Assembly (NCBI RefSeq): GCF_963676685.1 | Contig: NC_092346.1 | Span: 80,553,821 to 80,617,820, forward strand | Direction of reading: 5' to 3' | DNA: 64,000 nucleotides | DNA from: Mytilus edulis | Taxonomy: Eukaryota; Mollusca; Bivalvia; Mytilida; Mytilidae | Translations under genes and position numbers: made by a program | Notes under the pieces: model-generated | Database searches by the model: none | What the model saw: only the letters and a program-made list of their open reading frames with translations | What the model was told of the DNA's origin: nothing | Part shown: positions 12,669 through 25,647 of the stretch, piece after piece | Position numbering within the stretch: position 1 is the first letter of the stretch | Layout of the letters: each line of letters begins with the position of its first letter

Positions 12669-13721
12669 TAACATCCAAAACATCTATCCCAGTTTTTCAT
12701 TTAAGTTATTCTATTTACTGTTTTTCTAGTTGCATGCATTGTTCTCAAAATCCATCTTGTCAGTTATAATGCGAACCAATGTATACTCTCCTGGTGTTTG
12801 CATCAAACAGATTCTTGTTTTGTCTGACATCATTGCAGTCTGTTTCCGTTTCTGGTTCGCGTTTCTTTAATATTTTGTTTTACGATGACAGGTTGTTTGC
12901 TTGTCGCTCAACCACAAACCAGAAGTGACAAAAATGTTTGCTCAGTTGAATGTTGGAGTGAGATTATTATATAGTGAATGGCTAATTAGCAATCAAACCA
13001 CATCTCCTTACATTTTATATCAATATAGTATGTCAAAGTACAAGCATGGGATACGAACCGTGGATGATGAGTCGGTATGGTATGGAAACGTTTTGGCCAT
13101 ATTTTGAATGTACAAACATATTATATTAGAGTATTCTTTTTATCGACGAATACTGGCTGTTAGCGTCGACAGGCCAAGGTTGAAAGGTACTAGTGGCACA
13201 TATACACATTGGTTGACCACCAATTGTCACCTTTATAATCATTGATACTCCGAGACCCCTTTAGATTTGCCTAGGATAATAGATCTTAGTTGTATACTGT
13301 CAGGGGTAGGCACTGTAGAAGTCTTGATAGTGTAAAGGCTATGGACTGACAAAGACATACACACTCCTCTTCTCTTTCACTCACAGAGCTAGTCTTCGAT
13401 TTTAAACAGCACACAGAAGTATAAACAAACATGTGACAAAACGACTAGCACGCTTATTATCGCTAAGGGAAGATCAACATGTGGGTAAGAGTAAACTACT
13501 TTTTATACTACCTTTCAATTGCTGGTCATGTAAAGCGAATTCTGAACTTGAATACAGACAATTTAAGTTATGTTGCTGAGGTGTAAAATGAAGGTGAGCG
13601 TGATCCACATTTTTAGATTCTACTGTATTCTCCAATATGCATCCTTACACGAGATTGTATTACTGTAACTTTGTATTTGTCATTTGAACACATTTAATAT
13701 AAGTGAGTCGAACATAAATGC

Positions 13722-13784
13722 ATGACAGAGTGCACTTCTTTCTATATGATGCATGACAGAGTGTACTTCTTTCTATATGATGCA
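13722..13784. repeat. Two-copy direct repeat of about 31 bp
   Basis: GCATGACAGAGTG(C/T)ACTTC followed by TTTCTATATGAT occurs twice in a row, with one base difference, then a partial third GCAT. Small local duplication. Confidence 0.8.
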
Positions 13785-13880
13785 TTATGCAACTGTACTC
13801 GTAGATCTCATAGCTACATTATTCATAAACGAAGTTATATTTGTCATATGCTATTTACTCCATGAGATCAAACTTAAAAG

Positions 13881-13928
13881 CAGTCACTTGAATTTCTATC
13901 CATTAATAATTATAAATTCAAGTGACTG
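13881..13928. repeat. Perfect 15-bp hairpin
   Basis: CAGTCACTTGAATTT at 13881-13895 and its exact complement at 13914-13928, with an 18-base AT-rich loop. Located in otherwise featureless sequence; no flanking run of T or A suggests a transcription signal. Confidence 0.85.
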
Positions 13929-15639
13929 TGATATACGTGATGAAGATCAGAAATAATTGAGGTTTCAAAACTGTAAAATATTGGCTATGAAATCTTCCTC
14001 TTATGGTACATGGTCAGCACCCTTCAAGATATTAACATCAACTATTTAATATTTTGTTTGTTTTTGCTGACTGTGGAGAAAAAATACACATGAAGGATCA
14101 TGAAGCAAGACATCAGATTCCTTTAAAATCAAAGTGATGGAAATCACTCATGGAAAGATTAGAAGCGTAGTTTGAATTATTTCATATTAAGGTATGGTGG
14201 GGGAAAATGAACATTTATAAAGCACTTTTACTGAAAATTGCATTTTCAGTAGGTCTTAATAGAAGGAAACTTGCTTTTCCAGTATGAGGATAAAACGAGC
14301 CCAAATTAAATAATATGGGTCTCTTAATTTGCACAATTTTATTTAAACTGCAGTTTATATCTTATCGAAATTATGTTGCCGGTTCTGAACATGTTTCAAA
14401 AAAACAAAAAAATGCAAAAATTCTTCTAGTAAATGTTACCAACTATCCTTGTAAGACATAAATCTGAACCAACATCTTAAAACTTTCAAGTGTCAACAAA
14501 AAAAATTGAAAAATGTTGTTTTGGGGCATTTTGTAAGTTGAAACAGAGGTTATATGGCATTGAAGATTAAAAATGTTAGAGTGCCTTTTGATCATTTTTT
14601 AAAGTATTTTTCAACACAGGGCATTGAAAATGTACTTTTTCAACGTTAACCAATTAAAAAACTTATCTTATTGATTGTAAAAATATATATTCACTTCTAA
14701 TAAAAATTCAAATGACTAAAATAGACATACTGATTGATGGGAAATAAACTAATAAACAATGGTTTGTTATAATTAAAAGTTTTAAAATTTTCAAACTGTT
14801 TCAAGCCAATTCCTGATAAAAAAAGTATACTAATTTAATTGTTGATAAATTACAGATGATTATTAGAAATTTATCAAGTAAATTATAGGCCTTATTTGAA
14901 TACCTTTTATTTATTCATATTTATATTCATATTTCATTTTTTTAAGATCTTGTTAATCCATTAATAATTTATCTTTCAGATATAATTTACAGAATCACTA
15001 TATGTAATGTAGATCAAAAGTAATTGGCAATAAATAAATCTATCATCCTTATAAATATCAAACATCTAATATACACATTTGTGGATTCAATTATGAGGTC
15101 AAATACTTGTGTATTAAGAATTATATGTATATTTAGTGGTCTGTATAATTATGTAAGACTGAGGTTGATAGGTAATGTGGTCAATTTGATTGGCAGTTTA
15201 GGAGGTGGGGCATTGTAATTAAAGGTCCACCTTGTCTCTGATTGTTTAGTGATAATGACAGTTGTCAATCATACTTCTAGTTGAATCAATACCCAGTTAC
15301 CTAATCGATATGTTTTTAAAAAAAAGTCTGCACATCAACACACCTTAATGACATACATTCTTGAATGAACTGATCCAATAATATACCCAGTTTTTTTCAG
15401 TTTATATGTGTTTTATGTGCACATACATGAGAACCATAGGGAACTATATTTCAGTGTGAATACATTTAGTAACAGTAGCTAACCTGTCCTGTTGTTATGG
15501 AGGCCGGTGCCTAAGTAAAGATTTAGAACAAGTTCTAATCTTTCCAAAAAGTAATCCCTCAAACCTTATTCAGGATGAACAAAAAATATTAATTTTGTTA
15601 TAAACCGGTAAACATGCTGATTAATTTTAGCCAAAATAT

Positions 15640-16855
15640 TGCATGTTTAGATTCAGCATATCAAAGAGGCCCAAGAATTCATTTTTTGTTAAAATCAAAC
15701 TTAGTTTAATTTTGGACCCTTTGGACTTTAATGTAGAATTTGAAATTTGAAAACAGGACCAAAAATGAAGAATCTACATACACAGTTAGATTTGGCATAT
15801 CAAAGAACCCCAAGGATTCAATTTTTGATGAAATCAAACAAAGTTTAATTTTGGACCCTTTGGACCTTAATGTAGACCAATTTGAAAACTGGACCAAAAA
15901 AACTTCAATAATCAAGAATCTAAGTACATTTTTAGATTCAACATATCAAAGAACCCAACCGATTCATTTTTTGTCAAAATCAAACTAAGTTTAATTTTGG
16001 ACCCTTTGGACCTTAATGTAGACCAATTTGAAAACGGGACCTAAAGTTGAGAATCTACATATACAGTTAGATTCGGCATATCAAAGAACCCCAATTATTC
16101 AATTTTGATGAAATCAAACAAAGTTTAATTTTGGACCCTTTGGGCCCCTTTTTCCTAAACTGTTGGGACCAAAACTCCCAAAATCAATACCAACCTTCCT
16201 TTTATGGTCATAAGCCTTGTGTTTAAATTTCATAGATTTGTATTTACTTATACTAACATTATAGTGCGAAAACCAAGAAAAATGCTTATTTGGGTCCCTT
16301 TTTGGCCCCTAATTCCTAATCTGTTGGGTCCTAAACTCCCAAAATAAATACCAACCTTCCTTTTGTGGTCATAAACATTGTGTTTAAATTTCATAGATTT
16401 CCATTTACTTAACCTAAGGTTATTGTGCAAAAACCAAGAAAAATGCTTATTTGGGCCCTTTATTGGCCCCTTATTCCTAAACTATTGAAACCAAAACTCC
16501 CAAAATCAATCCCAATCTTTCTTTTGTGGTCATAAACCTTGTGTCAAAATTTCATAGATTTCTATTAACTTAAACTAAAGTTATGGTGCGAAAACCAAGA
16601 AAATGCTTATTTGGGCCCTTTTTGGCCCCTTATTCCTAAAATGTTGGGACCAAAACTCCCAAAATCAATACCAACCTTCCTTTTATGGTCATAAACCTTG
16701 TGTTAAAATTTCATAGATTTCTATTCACTTTTACTAAAGTTAGAGTGCGAAAACTAAAAGTATTCGGACGCCGGACGACGACGACGACGACGCAGACGCC
16801 AACGTGATAGCAATATACGACGAAAATTTTTTCAAAATTTGCGGTCGTATAAAAA
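15640..16855 (+). mobile_element. Element of two tandem-repeat blocks with an (ACG)n and GCGGTCGTAT end
   Basis: Block one: about 150-bp repeats with TTTAATTTTGGACCCTTTGG and GGCATATCAAAGAACCCCAA. Block two: about 150-bp repeats with CCTAAACTGTTGGGACC and AAAACTCCCAAAATCAATACC. It ends with GACGACGACGACGACGCAGA and TTTGCGGTCGTAT. The head is missing. Only the last part is copied into the right duplication unit. Confidence 0.8.
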
Positions 16856-17565
16856 TCAAATAGACAAGCATCGGTCAAACAAAAATAACACAGTTTGATT
16901 GCATTTTGAAATTTTTTTGTGACTTTTGAACAGCAGTATACTACTGTTGCCTTAATAGTTTATTTATCATAATGGCATTTGCTATGCTCATACAAAAATG
17001 TTTTGTTTATAATGCTTAACAGAATTTATGCTAAAGTAGAATGAAAGCGGTTCAAGCACACAATATTACCTTCCTTGTCTCATATTCTGTTACATAGTCA
17101 CAAGCCAGACAAAAACCTTCTTGTGTAATTATTATTTTAAATCACTCTGACTAGACTTCTGTCACAGGACCATATTAAATTATGACTATATTAAATTTGT
17201 GTTATATTTCTTTTTAATATTTATACTTTTTTTATATGCCTGTTCATTCTGAATAGGAATGCTAACTAAGAGAATGCTGTTATGTCCTAAGAGTTTCCTT
17301 TAAAGACCAATAAAGACATTCTTGTTTATGCACGGAGTATGAAATAACTGCTTTGTACATCCATCAATATGATAAGCTTTATTTAGTCGATATCCTTCTA
17401 CTTTAGTATAAGTTCTTTCAACTATTACAAACCTTTAACATGTAAATTATTCAAAAGTTTCAAATTCAATAGACCATTACTGTGGGAGTGGGTCTAACAA
17501 TCTCTATGAATAAGAGATGTGAAAATGCAAACAATAATAGCTGTTTCACTTTTACTTAATCATAA

Positions 17566-17812
17566 ACATTATGGCTACCACCAGAAACAGCATGTCTGGC
17601 ATTAGCAATTACTACCTTGATGTTTTAAAAAAAACAGGTTTAATCCACCATTTTCTATATTTGAAAATGCCTGTACCAAGTCAGGAATATGACAGTTCTT
17701 GTCCATTCGTTGTTGATGTGTTTTGTTATTTGATTTTGCCATGTGATTATGGACTTTCCGATTAGATTTTTCTCTAAGTTCAGTATTTTTGTGATTTTAC
17801 TTTTTAGAAAAC
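17566..17812 (+). mobile_element. Short retroelement tail (duplicated at 23478-23724)
   Basis: Contains CAGGTTTAATCCACCATTTT, AATGCCTGTACCAAGTCAGG and TTTTTGTGATTTTACTTTTT, the same 3' tail as at 20570-21235. The 64-codon frame across it is incidental. Confidence 0.65.
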
Positions 17813-17859
17813 ATTACAACTAGCTTCTTAATTTAAGGCTAAGTATGATTTTCTTGGCC

Positions 17860-18450
17860 TTAAATTAAATGTTTACATAACTTTTGAATTTTCTAAATTC
17901 TAAGGCTTTTTTACCTCAGGAATAGATAATATTAGCTGTATCCAGCAAAACTGTTAGGAATTTTGGTCCTCAACTCTCTTCAACTTCATATTTTATTTGC
18001 CCCTTTTTTTCCATTTTTTATTCGAGCATCAATGATGAGTCTTGTGTAGACGAAACGCGCGTCTGGCTTAAATACAAATTATTATCCTGGTATCTATGAT
18101 GAGTTTATTTACAACCACTGGGTCGCTGCCACTGCTAGTTGAGTTTAAATTCCCCAAGGGTATCACCAGCCCAGTAGTCAGTTGACATGAATTATCATTG
18201 ATATGGTCATATTTATAAATTAACTGTTTACAAAACTTCTGATTTTTTAAGTTCTAAGGCTTTTCTACCTCAGAAATAGATAACCTTAGCTGTATTTGGC
18301 AAAACTTTCAGGAATGTTGGTCCTCAATGCGCATCAACTTTGTATTTTATTTGCCTCTTTTTTTTTTTTTTATTCCAAGATCACTGATGAGTCTTTTGTA
18401 GACCGAATGTGCATCTGGCTTAAATACAAAATTGAATCCTGGTATCATTT
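17860..18450 (-). repeat. Two ACGCGCGTC-family repeats (duplicated at 23772-24362)
   Basis: Minus-strand copies with AGACGAAACGCGCGTCTGGC near 18048 and GACCGAATGTGCATCTGGC near 18402, separated by CAACCACTGGGTCGCTGCC and GTATCACCAGCCCAGTAGTC. Confidence 0.75.
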
Positions 18451-18741
18451 TCCCCATGGCAAATTTTTGTGCTTCAATTTGCCTTTTGAAACATTTTTTT
18501 TCAAACCATGTTATACATGACTAGAAATCATTCAGTTCATTAATATTGAACTAAACATACAGTCAGTTTTTGTTCTATTAGTCTTCAAAAATGAATGATT
18601 AAAAATCAGGTGTATTTTTATCTGAACTAAAAATGAAAAGTTTAAACAAATTCCTTAAAAGTTGTAAGAGCACACATACGAACAGAAACCTTTCCAGGAT
18701 GCATATATAATGGTAAATTTGTAGCATTTCAGGAATAACTG

Positions 18742-18863
18742 CAGGGGCGGATCCAGCCATTTTAAAAGGGAGGGTCCAACTATATGTCCCCATTCAAATA
18801 CATTGATCGTCCAAAAAAAAGGGGGGTTCCAACCCTTGGAACCCTCCCCCTGGATCCGCCAAT
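18742..18863. mobile_element. GGATCCGCC foldback element (duplicated at 24654-24775)
   Basis: CAGGGGCGGATCCAG at one end and CTGGATCCGCCAATG at the other form inverted ends; the interior contains a G-run/C-run pair (GGGGGGTTCCAACC..GGAACCCTCCCC). A relative with GGATCCGCCAGTGGATG lies at 19949-20098 (copy at 25861-26010). Confidence 0.8.
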
Positions 18864-19948
18864 GAACTGAAAAATCTGCTGGTTGACAATTCTAACTGTA
18901 GCACATCATTTTAAGTATTAAAACTTCTATGATACAACATATCTTCCATATCTTGTTCGTAGAGAGAAGATCCAACTTCTGAACAAATTTTAAATATTTT
19001 ATTGTTTACTGTCAATAGCTGACCATAACATGATAACAATCAATATAAATAGCCAAATTGTCCTGTAATTACAACCTCTTGTATTCTAGTTATATCAATA
19101 ATGGTTACTGTTCAAAAACATTTTTGAATAAACAATATGTTGCAAAATTATATCTTTTAAATAGAGGATTAAAAGTATAATTTGGGACAAAACATGCTGC
19201 AAAAAAAAATCTTTTTTTTTTTTTAAGAGTAGGCCATGTGTAGGTCTCTTCCTACAAAATTAAGTGTTCAAGCTATTTACTGTAAAAAAAATTATTAAAA
19301 ATATGTCTGTATTAATTGATAAATTGAACATTTTAAAACACAATGTTTGATGATTTTCAATTTGTAAAAACTACACATCTTAAAATATAATTACAAATAT
19401 TTCCCAACTGCTAAGATAACAGCAAAATAATTTGAAATCCAATGTACAATATTATTAATCTGAACAACACTGAACATAATCCTCTATGTTTCACCAATGT
19501 TTTCTTCATCTCATGTCACTGATCATAAATAACACTAATATATTTCTCATCAAAGTGAAAATAAGAATAAATCAAAATATATATATATTTCAAAAGTTTG
19601 CATGATATCTCTGCAAGTCTACTGTCAAGTCTCCTTTTGAACTTTGAAGATCCCAGGTCACTTCCTTTTAACTTTGTGTATATTTGGTGCTGACACTTTA
19701 ACTTTTCCAGGAAGGTTTCTACTTACATCAGCATCCTGAAAAAAACCCCAGTAAAATTAAACAATTTGTTGAAAAACTGGAAATCTAGTCAATACATAAA
19801 GAATGCTACATATCACTTTTAAACCAAAATTCATACCAAGAACACTACAGAATAGCAACATGATATAGGACTGTACATGTTCATAACTGTATAGGACTGT
19901 ACATTTTCATAACTGCATAGGACAACATGTTAATAGACATAAAAAGAT

Positions 19949-20098
19949 GTCAGAGGCAGATTTAAGGAGGGGGAGGGGGCCTTTTCGGGAAAAAATTTGG
20001 TTGCTCATATAGGGAATCACTGAAGCGTGACTGGAGCGGGCCCCCTCTTAGGCAGTCAGTGGGCCCCCACTTATGAAAATTTCTGGATCCGCCAGTGG
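19949..20098. mobile_element. Second GGATCCGCC-type element (duplicated at 25861-26010)
   Basis: Starts TCAGAGGCAGATTTAAGG and ends TTCTGGATCCGCCAGTGGA; the interior has runs of G then C (GGGGGAGGGGGCC, GGGCCCCCTC). A 69-codon minus-strand frame across it is incidental. It lies about 0.2 kb from the orphan terminal NEMF exon. Confidence 0.65.
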
Positions 20099-20569
20099 AT
20101 GTGGTAGGAGTGCAAATAAGAAAACTCTCCATCCAAGTCACAATTTGCAAAAGTAAACCATTATAGGTCAAAGTATGGGCTTAAACAGAGAGCCTTGGCT
20201 TAATTTATCAATATCAAAATCACTCTAAGGAGGTCCATAAATCAATATTCAAAGGTCTTGTTGCAGTGTTAAATTGACAACCTTTTAGAATTAGTTTATT
20301 TAAAGGATAGAAACGTTTAAATGGAGCTATTTAAATGTACAGGCTTTATGAACAACATTACTGTAATCATTGTGCTAGTTAGTAGTGAAAAATAAAGACT
20401 AAATTCATTTTGAAGTGGGAACAAATACATTAACCGTTGCATTGTATTAAACATTTTGATATCTTTAAAAAAAAATTCTTAAAACATTCATGGATAGGAG
20501 GTATGAAAGTTGTGCACAATGCACTTTGTCAATTTTTCTCAAAGGTAATAATAAAGTCTAGAAAATTGG

Positions 20570-21235
20570 AAACTATCATGATTATACTATTCTTTTATTT
20601 GTCTTAATGAATATAACTTCAACTGTTTAGTATGTTTTTAGGTGATTTCCATTAGATGTGACTCCATACTTATTTATCCCTCATTGTGGTATTGTTCTAA
20701 TAATTTTTGCATTTTTGTGTTTCGTTTTTGCTAACATGACTTGTCTATATGCCTTTTTGTGTTTCTTTAATACATATGATGTGGCTCTGTATGTATATAT
20801 CCCATCATTATGTTATTGTGCTATTGTAAATTGTTGTATTCTTGTCTTTCATATTTGATAACATGCTTTGTTTATATGCCTTTTTGTTCTTCTTTGTTAC
20901 ATATTTGTTTTTATAGTAATTAAGATTATAACAATGTTGACTGCTATACCCCTATTTTTGAAATTTTTAGCTATTATGTCTGTTTGTTTTGTTCACACAT
21001 CGTTGTCCATATAATGGAATTCAATGATACAAGTGAGATGTTTAACTAGCTATAAAACCAGGTTTAATCCACTATTTTGTACATAAAGAAAATGTCTGTT
21101 CAAAGTCAGGTACTTGATAATTGTTATCCATTCCATTGATGTGTTTGAGCTTTTGATTTTGCCATTTGATTTTGGACCTACCGTTATGAGTTTTCCTCAG
21201 AGTTCAGTATTTTTGTGATTTTACTTTTTAGGCCA
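20570..21235 (+). mobile_element. 5'-truncated retroelement tail (duplicated at 26482-27147)
   Basis: T-rich, starting CTATTCTTTTATTTGTCTTA and continuing through TATGTCTGTTTGTTTTG, AACCAGGTTTAATCCA and TTTTTGTGATTTTACTTTTT. Its first part matches the sequence after the RT fragment at 4237, its last part matches 17620-17812. No coding remains. Confidence 0.7.
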
Positions 21236-24200
21236 GCTTCATAAAGGTTTTGATTTCATATATTTATATGTTCTGACAGACACAACCATTTTAAGTGGAC
21301 ATCAGCATCAGTTTTAGTAATCTAATGTTAGTTGCACTTAATTCAAGATTATTGTGAGGGCATCATCCGTCTCAAGATCATCAAAGGCAACTTTCCTAAG
21401 ATAATTTGTCAGCTGTAGCATACTTATTCTGAGAGAAAGAGTTAAAGTATAATTACCTTTAATATTTTCGTCAAGTCTTTTTCCCTCTGTTGTATGTGTC
21501 TGTCATGTACGAACATGTTTAGTGCCAGTTTGCATGCTAAAATAATATAATGCATAAATAGACCGGTGAATCTATAACAAATCAGAGATCCTTACTTACA
21601 GCTAATAGATTGATTTATCAATTTATGTAAGATTCTGCATAGAAATTCCACAAGTTTAACTTTTATTTGCATACATATTATTTAAGAAATATTCCTTATA
21701 TAGAGAAAATGTTTTTACAGAATCCATTCAAAATGGGAAAAAATACAAAAAAATACCATTTCCCATAAAATCCCCCAAAATTAAAAAAAAAAAATTGTTT
21801 CATAGTCAATGGACCAGGACTGAAAAGGGGGGGGGGGGCAGAAATGAGATGTTTTAATGAGCTGCATCTCAAATATCATTAACATACCATATCAAAGTCG
21901 TTCCCCTTAAACTGACCTTATTAGAAACTTTAACAATTGTTGACACTGCTGACCCCAGAAACAACACACGTAAGTCTCAGTGAGACAACATTGATGTAAA
22001 ATAATCCAGCAACCAAACATTTACAAATAACCAATAGATATCTAGAGGTCAACTTACAGTCAAGTAGGTATTTGACCGATTCGTAATCACTGTCAAGCAA
22101 CTGATCAAAAAGTAATTCTGTTCAATAGTACTTGAGAAAAGAGTTGCAGAAATATCAACAGAAAAACTGTGAGAAAAACAGAAAGAGTGGCAGTATTACA
22201 TACTGAAGCTCACTCCATGGTCTTTTATGATAAGCAATGAATTTATTTATACAAATGATCGTACCTTTCCCTCTTTTAGTAGAACCTGGTTGTAACTTTA
22301 CTTTGTATCTAAAAAATAGAATAAATAATGTGATGGTATTACAAACTTTCAGGTTAATAACAATCATAATTCTCACTTTAAAAGAGTGAATCTCAAATTT
22401 AAATATAACTTTATAGTTTCAAAACTTTTCATGACAGATAAATTTTGCTGTGCATTTTAATCTAATCTAATTACGTAAGACAAATACTTTAATTTAATAC
22501 ACAAACCTCCGTCTAACACTGTGGATTACACTTTTGGCCCCTTATTCCTAAAATGTTGGGACCAAAACTCCCAAAATCAATACCAACCTTCCTTTTATGG
22601 TCATAAACCTTGTGTTAAAATTTCATAGATTTCTATTCACTTTTACTAAAGTTAGAGTGCGAAAACTAAAAGTATTCGGACGCCGGACGACGACGACGAC
22701 GACGCAGACGCCAACGTGATAGCAATATACGACGAAAATTTTTTCAAAATTTGCGGTCGTATAAAAATCAAATAGACAAGCATCGGTCAAACAAAAATAA
22801 CACAGTTTGATTGCATTTTGAAATTTTTTTGTGACTTTTGAACAGCAGTATACTACTGTTGCCTTAATAGTTTATTTATCATAATGGCATTTGCTATGCT
22901 CATACAAAAATGTTTTGTTTATAATGCTTAACAGAATTTATGCTAAAGTAGAATGAAAGCGGTTCAAGCACACAATATTACCTTCCTTGTCTCATATTCT
23001 GTTACATAGTCACAAGCCAGACAAAAACCTTCTTGTGTAATTATTATTTTAAATCACTCTGACTAGACTTCTGTCACAGGACCATATTAAATTATGACTA
23101 TATTAAATTTGTGTTATATTTCTTTTTAATATTTATACTTTTTTTATATGCCTGTTCATTCTGAATAGGAATGCTAACTAAGAGAATGCTGTTATGTCCT
23201 AAGAGTTTCCTTTAAAGACCAATAAAGACATTCTTGTTTATGCACGGAGTATGAAATAACTGCTTTGTACATCCATCAATATGATAAGCTTTATTTAGTC
23301 GATATCCTTCTACTTTAGTATAAGTTCTTTCAACTATTACAAACCTTTAACATGTAAATTATTCAAAAGTTTCAAATTCAATAGACCATTACTGTGGGAG
23401 TGGGTCTAACAATCTCTATGAATAAGAGATGTGAAAATGCAAACAATAATAGCTGTTTCACTTTTACTTAATCATAAACATTATGGCTACCACCAGAAAC
23501 AGCATGTCTGGCATTAGCAATTACTACCTTGATGTTTTAAAAAAAACAGGTTTAATCCACCATTTTCTATATTTGAAAATGCCTGTACCAAGTCAGGAAT
23601 ATGACAGTTCTTGTCCATTCGTTGTTGATGTGTTTTGTTATTTGATTTTGCCATGTGATTATGGACTTTCCGATTAGATTTTTCTCTAAGTTCAGTATTT
23701 TTGTGATTTTACTTTTTAGAAAACATTACAACTAGCTTCTTAATTTAAGGCTAAGTATGATTTTCTTGGCCTTAAATTAAATGTTTACATAACTTTTGAA
23801 TTTTCTAAATTCTAAGGCTTTTTTACCTCAGGAATAGATAATATTAGCTGTATCCAGCAAAACTGTTAGGAATTTTGGTCCTCAACTCTCTTCAACTTCA
23901 TATTTTATTTGCCCCTTTTTTTCCATTTTTTATTCGAGCATCAATGATGAGTCTTGTGTAGACGAAACGCGCGTCTGGCTTAAATACAAATTATTATCCT
24001 GGTATCTATGATGAGTTTATTTACAACCACTGGGTCGCTGCCACTGCTAGTTGAGTTTAAATTCCCCAAGGGTATCACCAGCCCAGTAGTCAGTTGACAT
24101 GAATTATCATTGATATGGTCATATTTATAAATTAACTGTTTACAAAACTTCTGATTTTTTAAGTTCTAAGGCTTTTCTACCTCAGAAATAGATAACCTTA

Positions 24201-25569
24201 GCTGTATTTGGCAAAACTTTCAGGAATGTTGGTCCTCAATGCGCATCAACTTTGTATTTTATTTGCCTCTTTTTTTTTTTTTTATTCCAAGATCACTGAT
24301 GAGTCTTTTGTAGACCGAATGTGCATCTGGCTTAAATACAAAATTGAATCCTGGTATCATTTTCCCCATGGCAAATTTTTGTGCTTCAATTTGCCTTTTG
24401 AAACATTTTTTTTCAAACCATGTTATACATGACTAGAAATCATTCAGTTCATTAATATTGAACTAAACATACAGTCAGTTTTTGTTCTATTAGTCTTCAA
24501 AAATGAATGATTAAAAATCAGGTGTATTTTTATCTGAACTAAAAATGAAAAGTTTAAACAAATTCCTTAAAAGTTGTAAGAGCACACATACGAACAGAAA
24601 CCTTTCCAGGATGCATATATAATGGTAAATTTGTAGCATTTCAGGAATAACTGCAGGGGCGGATCCAGCCATTTTAAAAGGGAGGGTCCAACTATATGTC
24701 CCCATTCAAATACATTGATCGTCCAAAAAAAAGGGGGGTTCCAACCCTTGGAACCCTCCCCCTGGATCCGCCAATGAACTGAAAAATCTGCTGGTTGACA
24801 ATTCTAACTGTAGCACATCATTTTAAGTATTAAAACTTCTATGATACAACATATCTTCCATATCTTGTTCGTAGAGAGAAGATCCAACTTCTGAACAAAT
24901 TTTAAATATTTTATTGTTTACTGTCAATAGCTGACCATAACATGATAACAATCAATATAAATAGCCAAATTGTCCTGTAATTACAACCTCTTGTATTCTA
25001 GTTATATCAATAATGGTTACTGTTCAAAAACATTTTTGAATAAACAATATGTTGCAAAATTATATCTTTTAAATAGAGGATTAAAAGTATAATTTGGGAC
25101 AAAACATGCTGCAAAAAAAAATCTTTTTTTTTTTTTAAGAGTAGGCCATGTGTAGGTCTCTTCCTACAAAATTAAGTGTTCAAGCTATTTACTGTAAAAA
25201 AAATTATTAAAAATATGTCTGTATTAATTGATAAATTGAACATTTTAAAACACAATGTTTGATGATTTTCAATTTGTAAAAACTACACATCTTAAAATAT
25301 AATTACAAATATTTCCCAACTGCTAAGATAACAGCAAAATAATTTGAAATCCAATGTACAATATTATTAATCTGAACAACACTGAACATAATCCTCTATG
25401 TTTCACCAATGTTTTCTTCATCTCATGTCACTGATCATAAATAACACTAATATATTTCTCATCAAAGTGAAAATAAGAATAAATCAAAATATATATATAT
25501 TTCAAAAGTTTGCATGATATCTCTGCAAGTCTACTGTCAAGTCTCCTTTTGAACTTTGAAGATCCCAGG

Positions 25570-25647
25570 TCACTTCCTTTTAACTTTGTGTATATTTGGT
25601 GCTGACACTTTAACTTTTCCAGGAAGGTTTCTACTTACATCAGCATC
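25570..25647 (-). CDS. NEMF: NEMF terminal exon with stop (right-hand copy)
   Basis: 78 coding nt, phase 0, acceptor TTTTTTCAG. It encodes [18 protein letters not shown], then IHKVKRK and [15 protein letters not shown] and the basic KRK terminus are diagnostic for NEMF. Duplicated at 19658-19735. A TTTATT (AATAAA on the minus strand) occurs near 24910 but I cannot assign the poly(A) site. Confidence 0.95.
   Translation of the reverse strand, partial: DADVSRNLPGKVKVSAPNIHKVKRK

Larger units (their letters stand above)
12680..15560. other. No gene recognised; includes AT-rich stretch
   Basis: Apart from the direct repeat near 13722 and the hairpin at 13881, I see no repeat or exon. From 14000 to 15300 the sequence is very AT-rich with no frame over 70 codons. 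Confidence 0.5.
19658..22308 (-). pseudogene. Orphan duplicate of the last three NEMF exons
   Basis: Exon copies at 22265-22308, 21457-21536 and 19658-19735 are identical in reading frame and splice sites to the three terminal NEMF exons 5912 bases to the right. They lie downstream of the functional stop codon. There is no copy of the preceding exon (DSLTG exon), so this set has no known start of its own. It could be used only as alternative 3' exons if transcription continued past the right copy. No disabling change is visible, so it is either very young or an assembly artefact. Confidence 0.85.
16620..22531. repeat. Left copy of a 5912-bp direct tandem duplication
   Basis: All open frames, simple-sequence runs and repeat pieces here recur at an offset of exactly 5912 bases, so there is no net indel between copies. 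The left edge falls inside the tandem repeats of the 15640-16855 element and the right edge in a NEMF intron. It contains a retroelement tail at about 17566-17812, an ACGCGCGTC-family repeat at 17860-18450, GGATCCGCC elements, the orphan NEMF exons and another retroelement tail at about 20570-21235. Confidence 0.95.

Noticed and set aside
17571..17765. 64-codon plus-strand frame, and its copy at 23483-23677
   Set aside because: Lies in a retroelement 3' tail that recurs at 20570-21235 and is not conserved as protein.
19962..20171. 69-codon minus-strand frame, and its copy at 25874-26083
   Set aside because: Runs through a GGATCCGCC foldback repeat.
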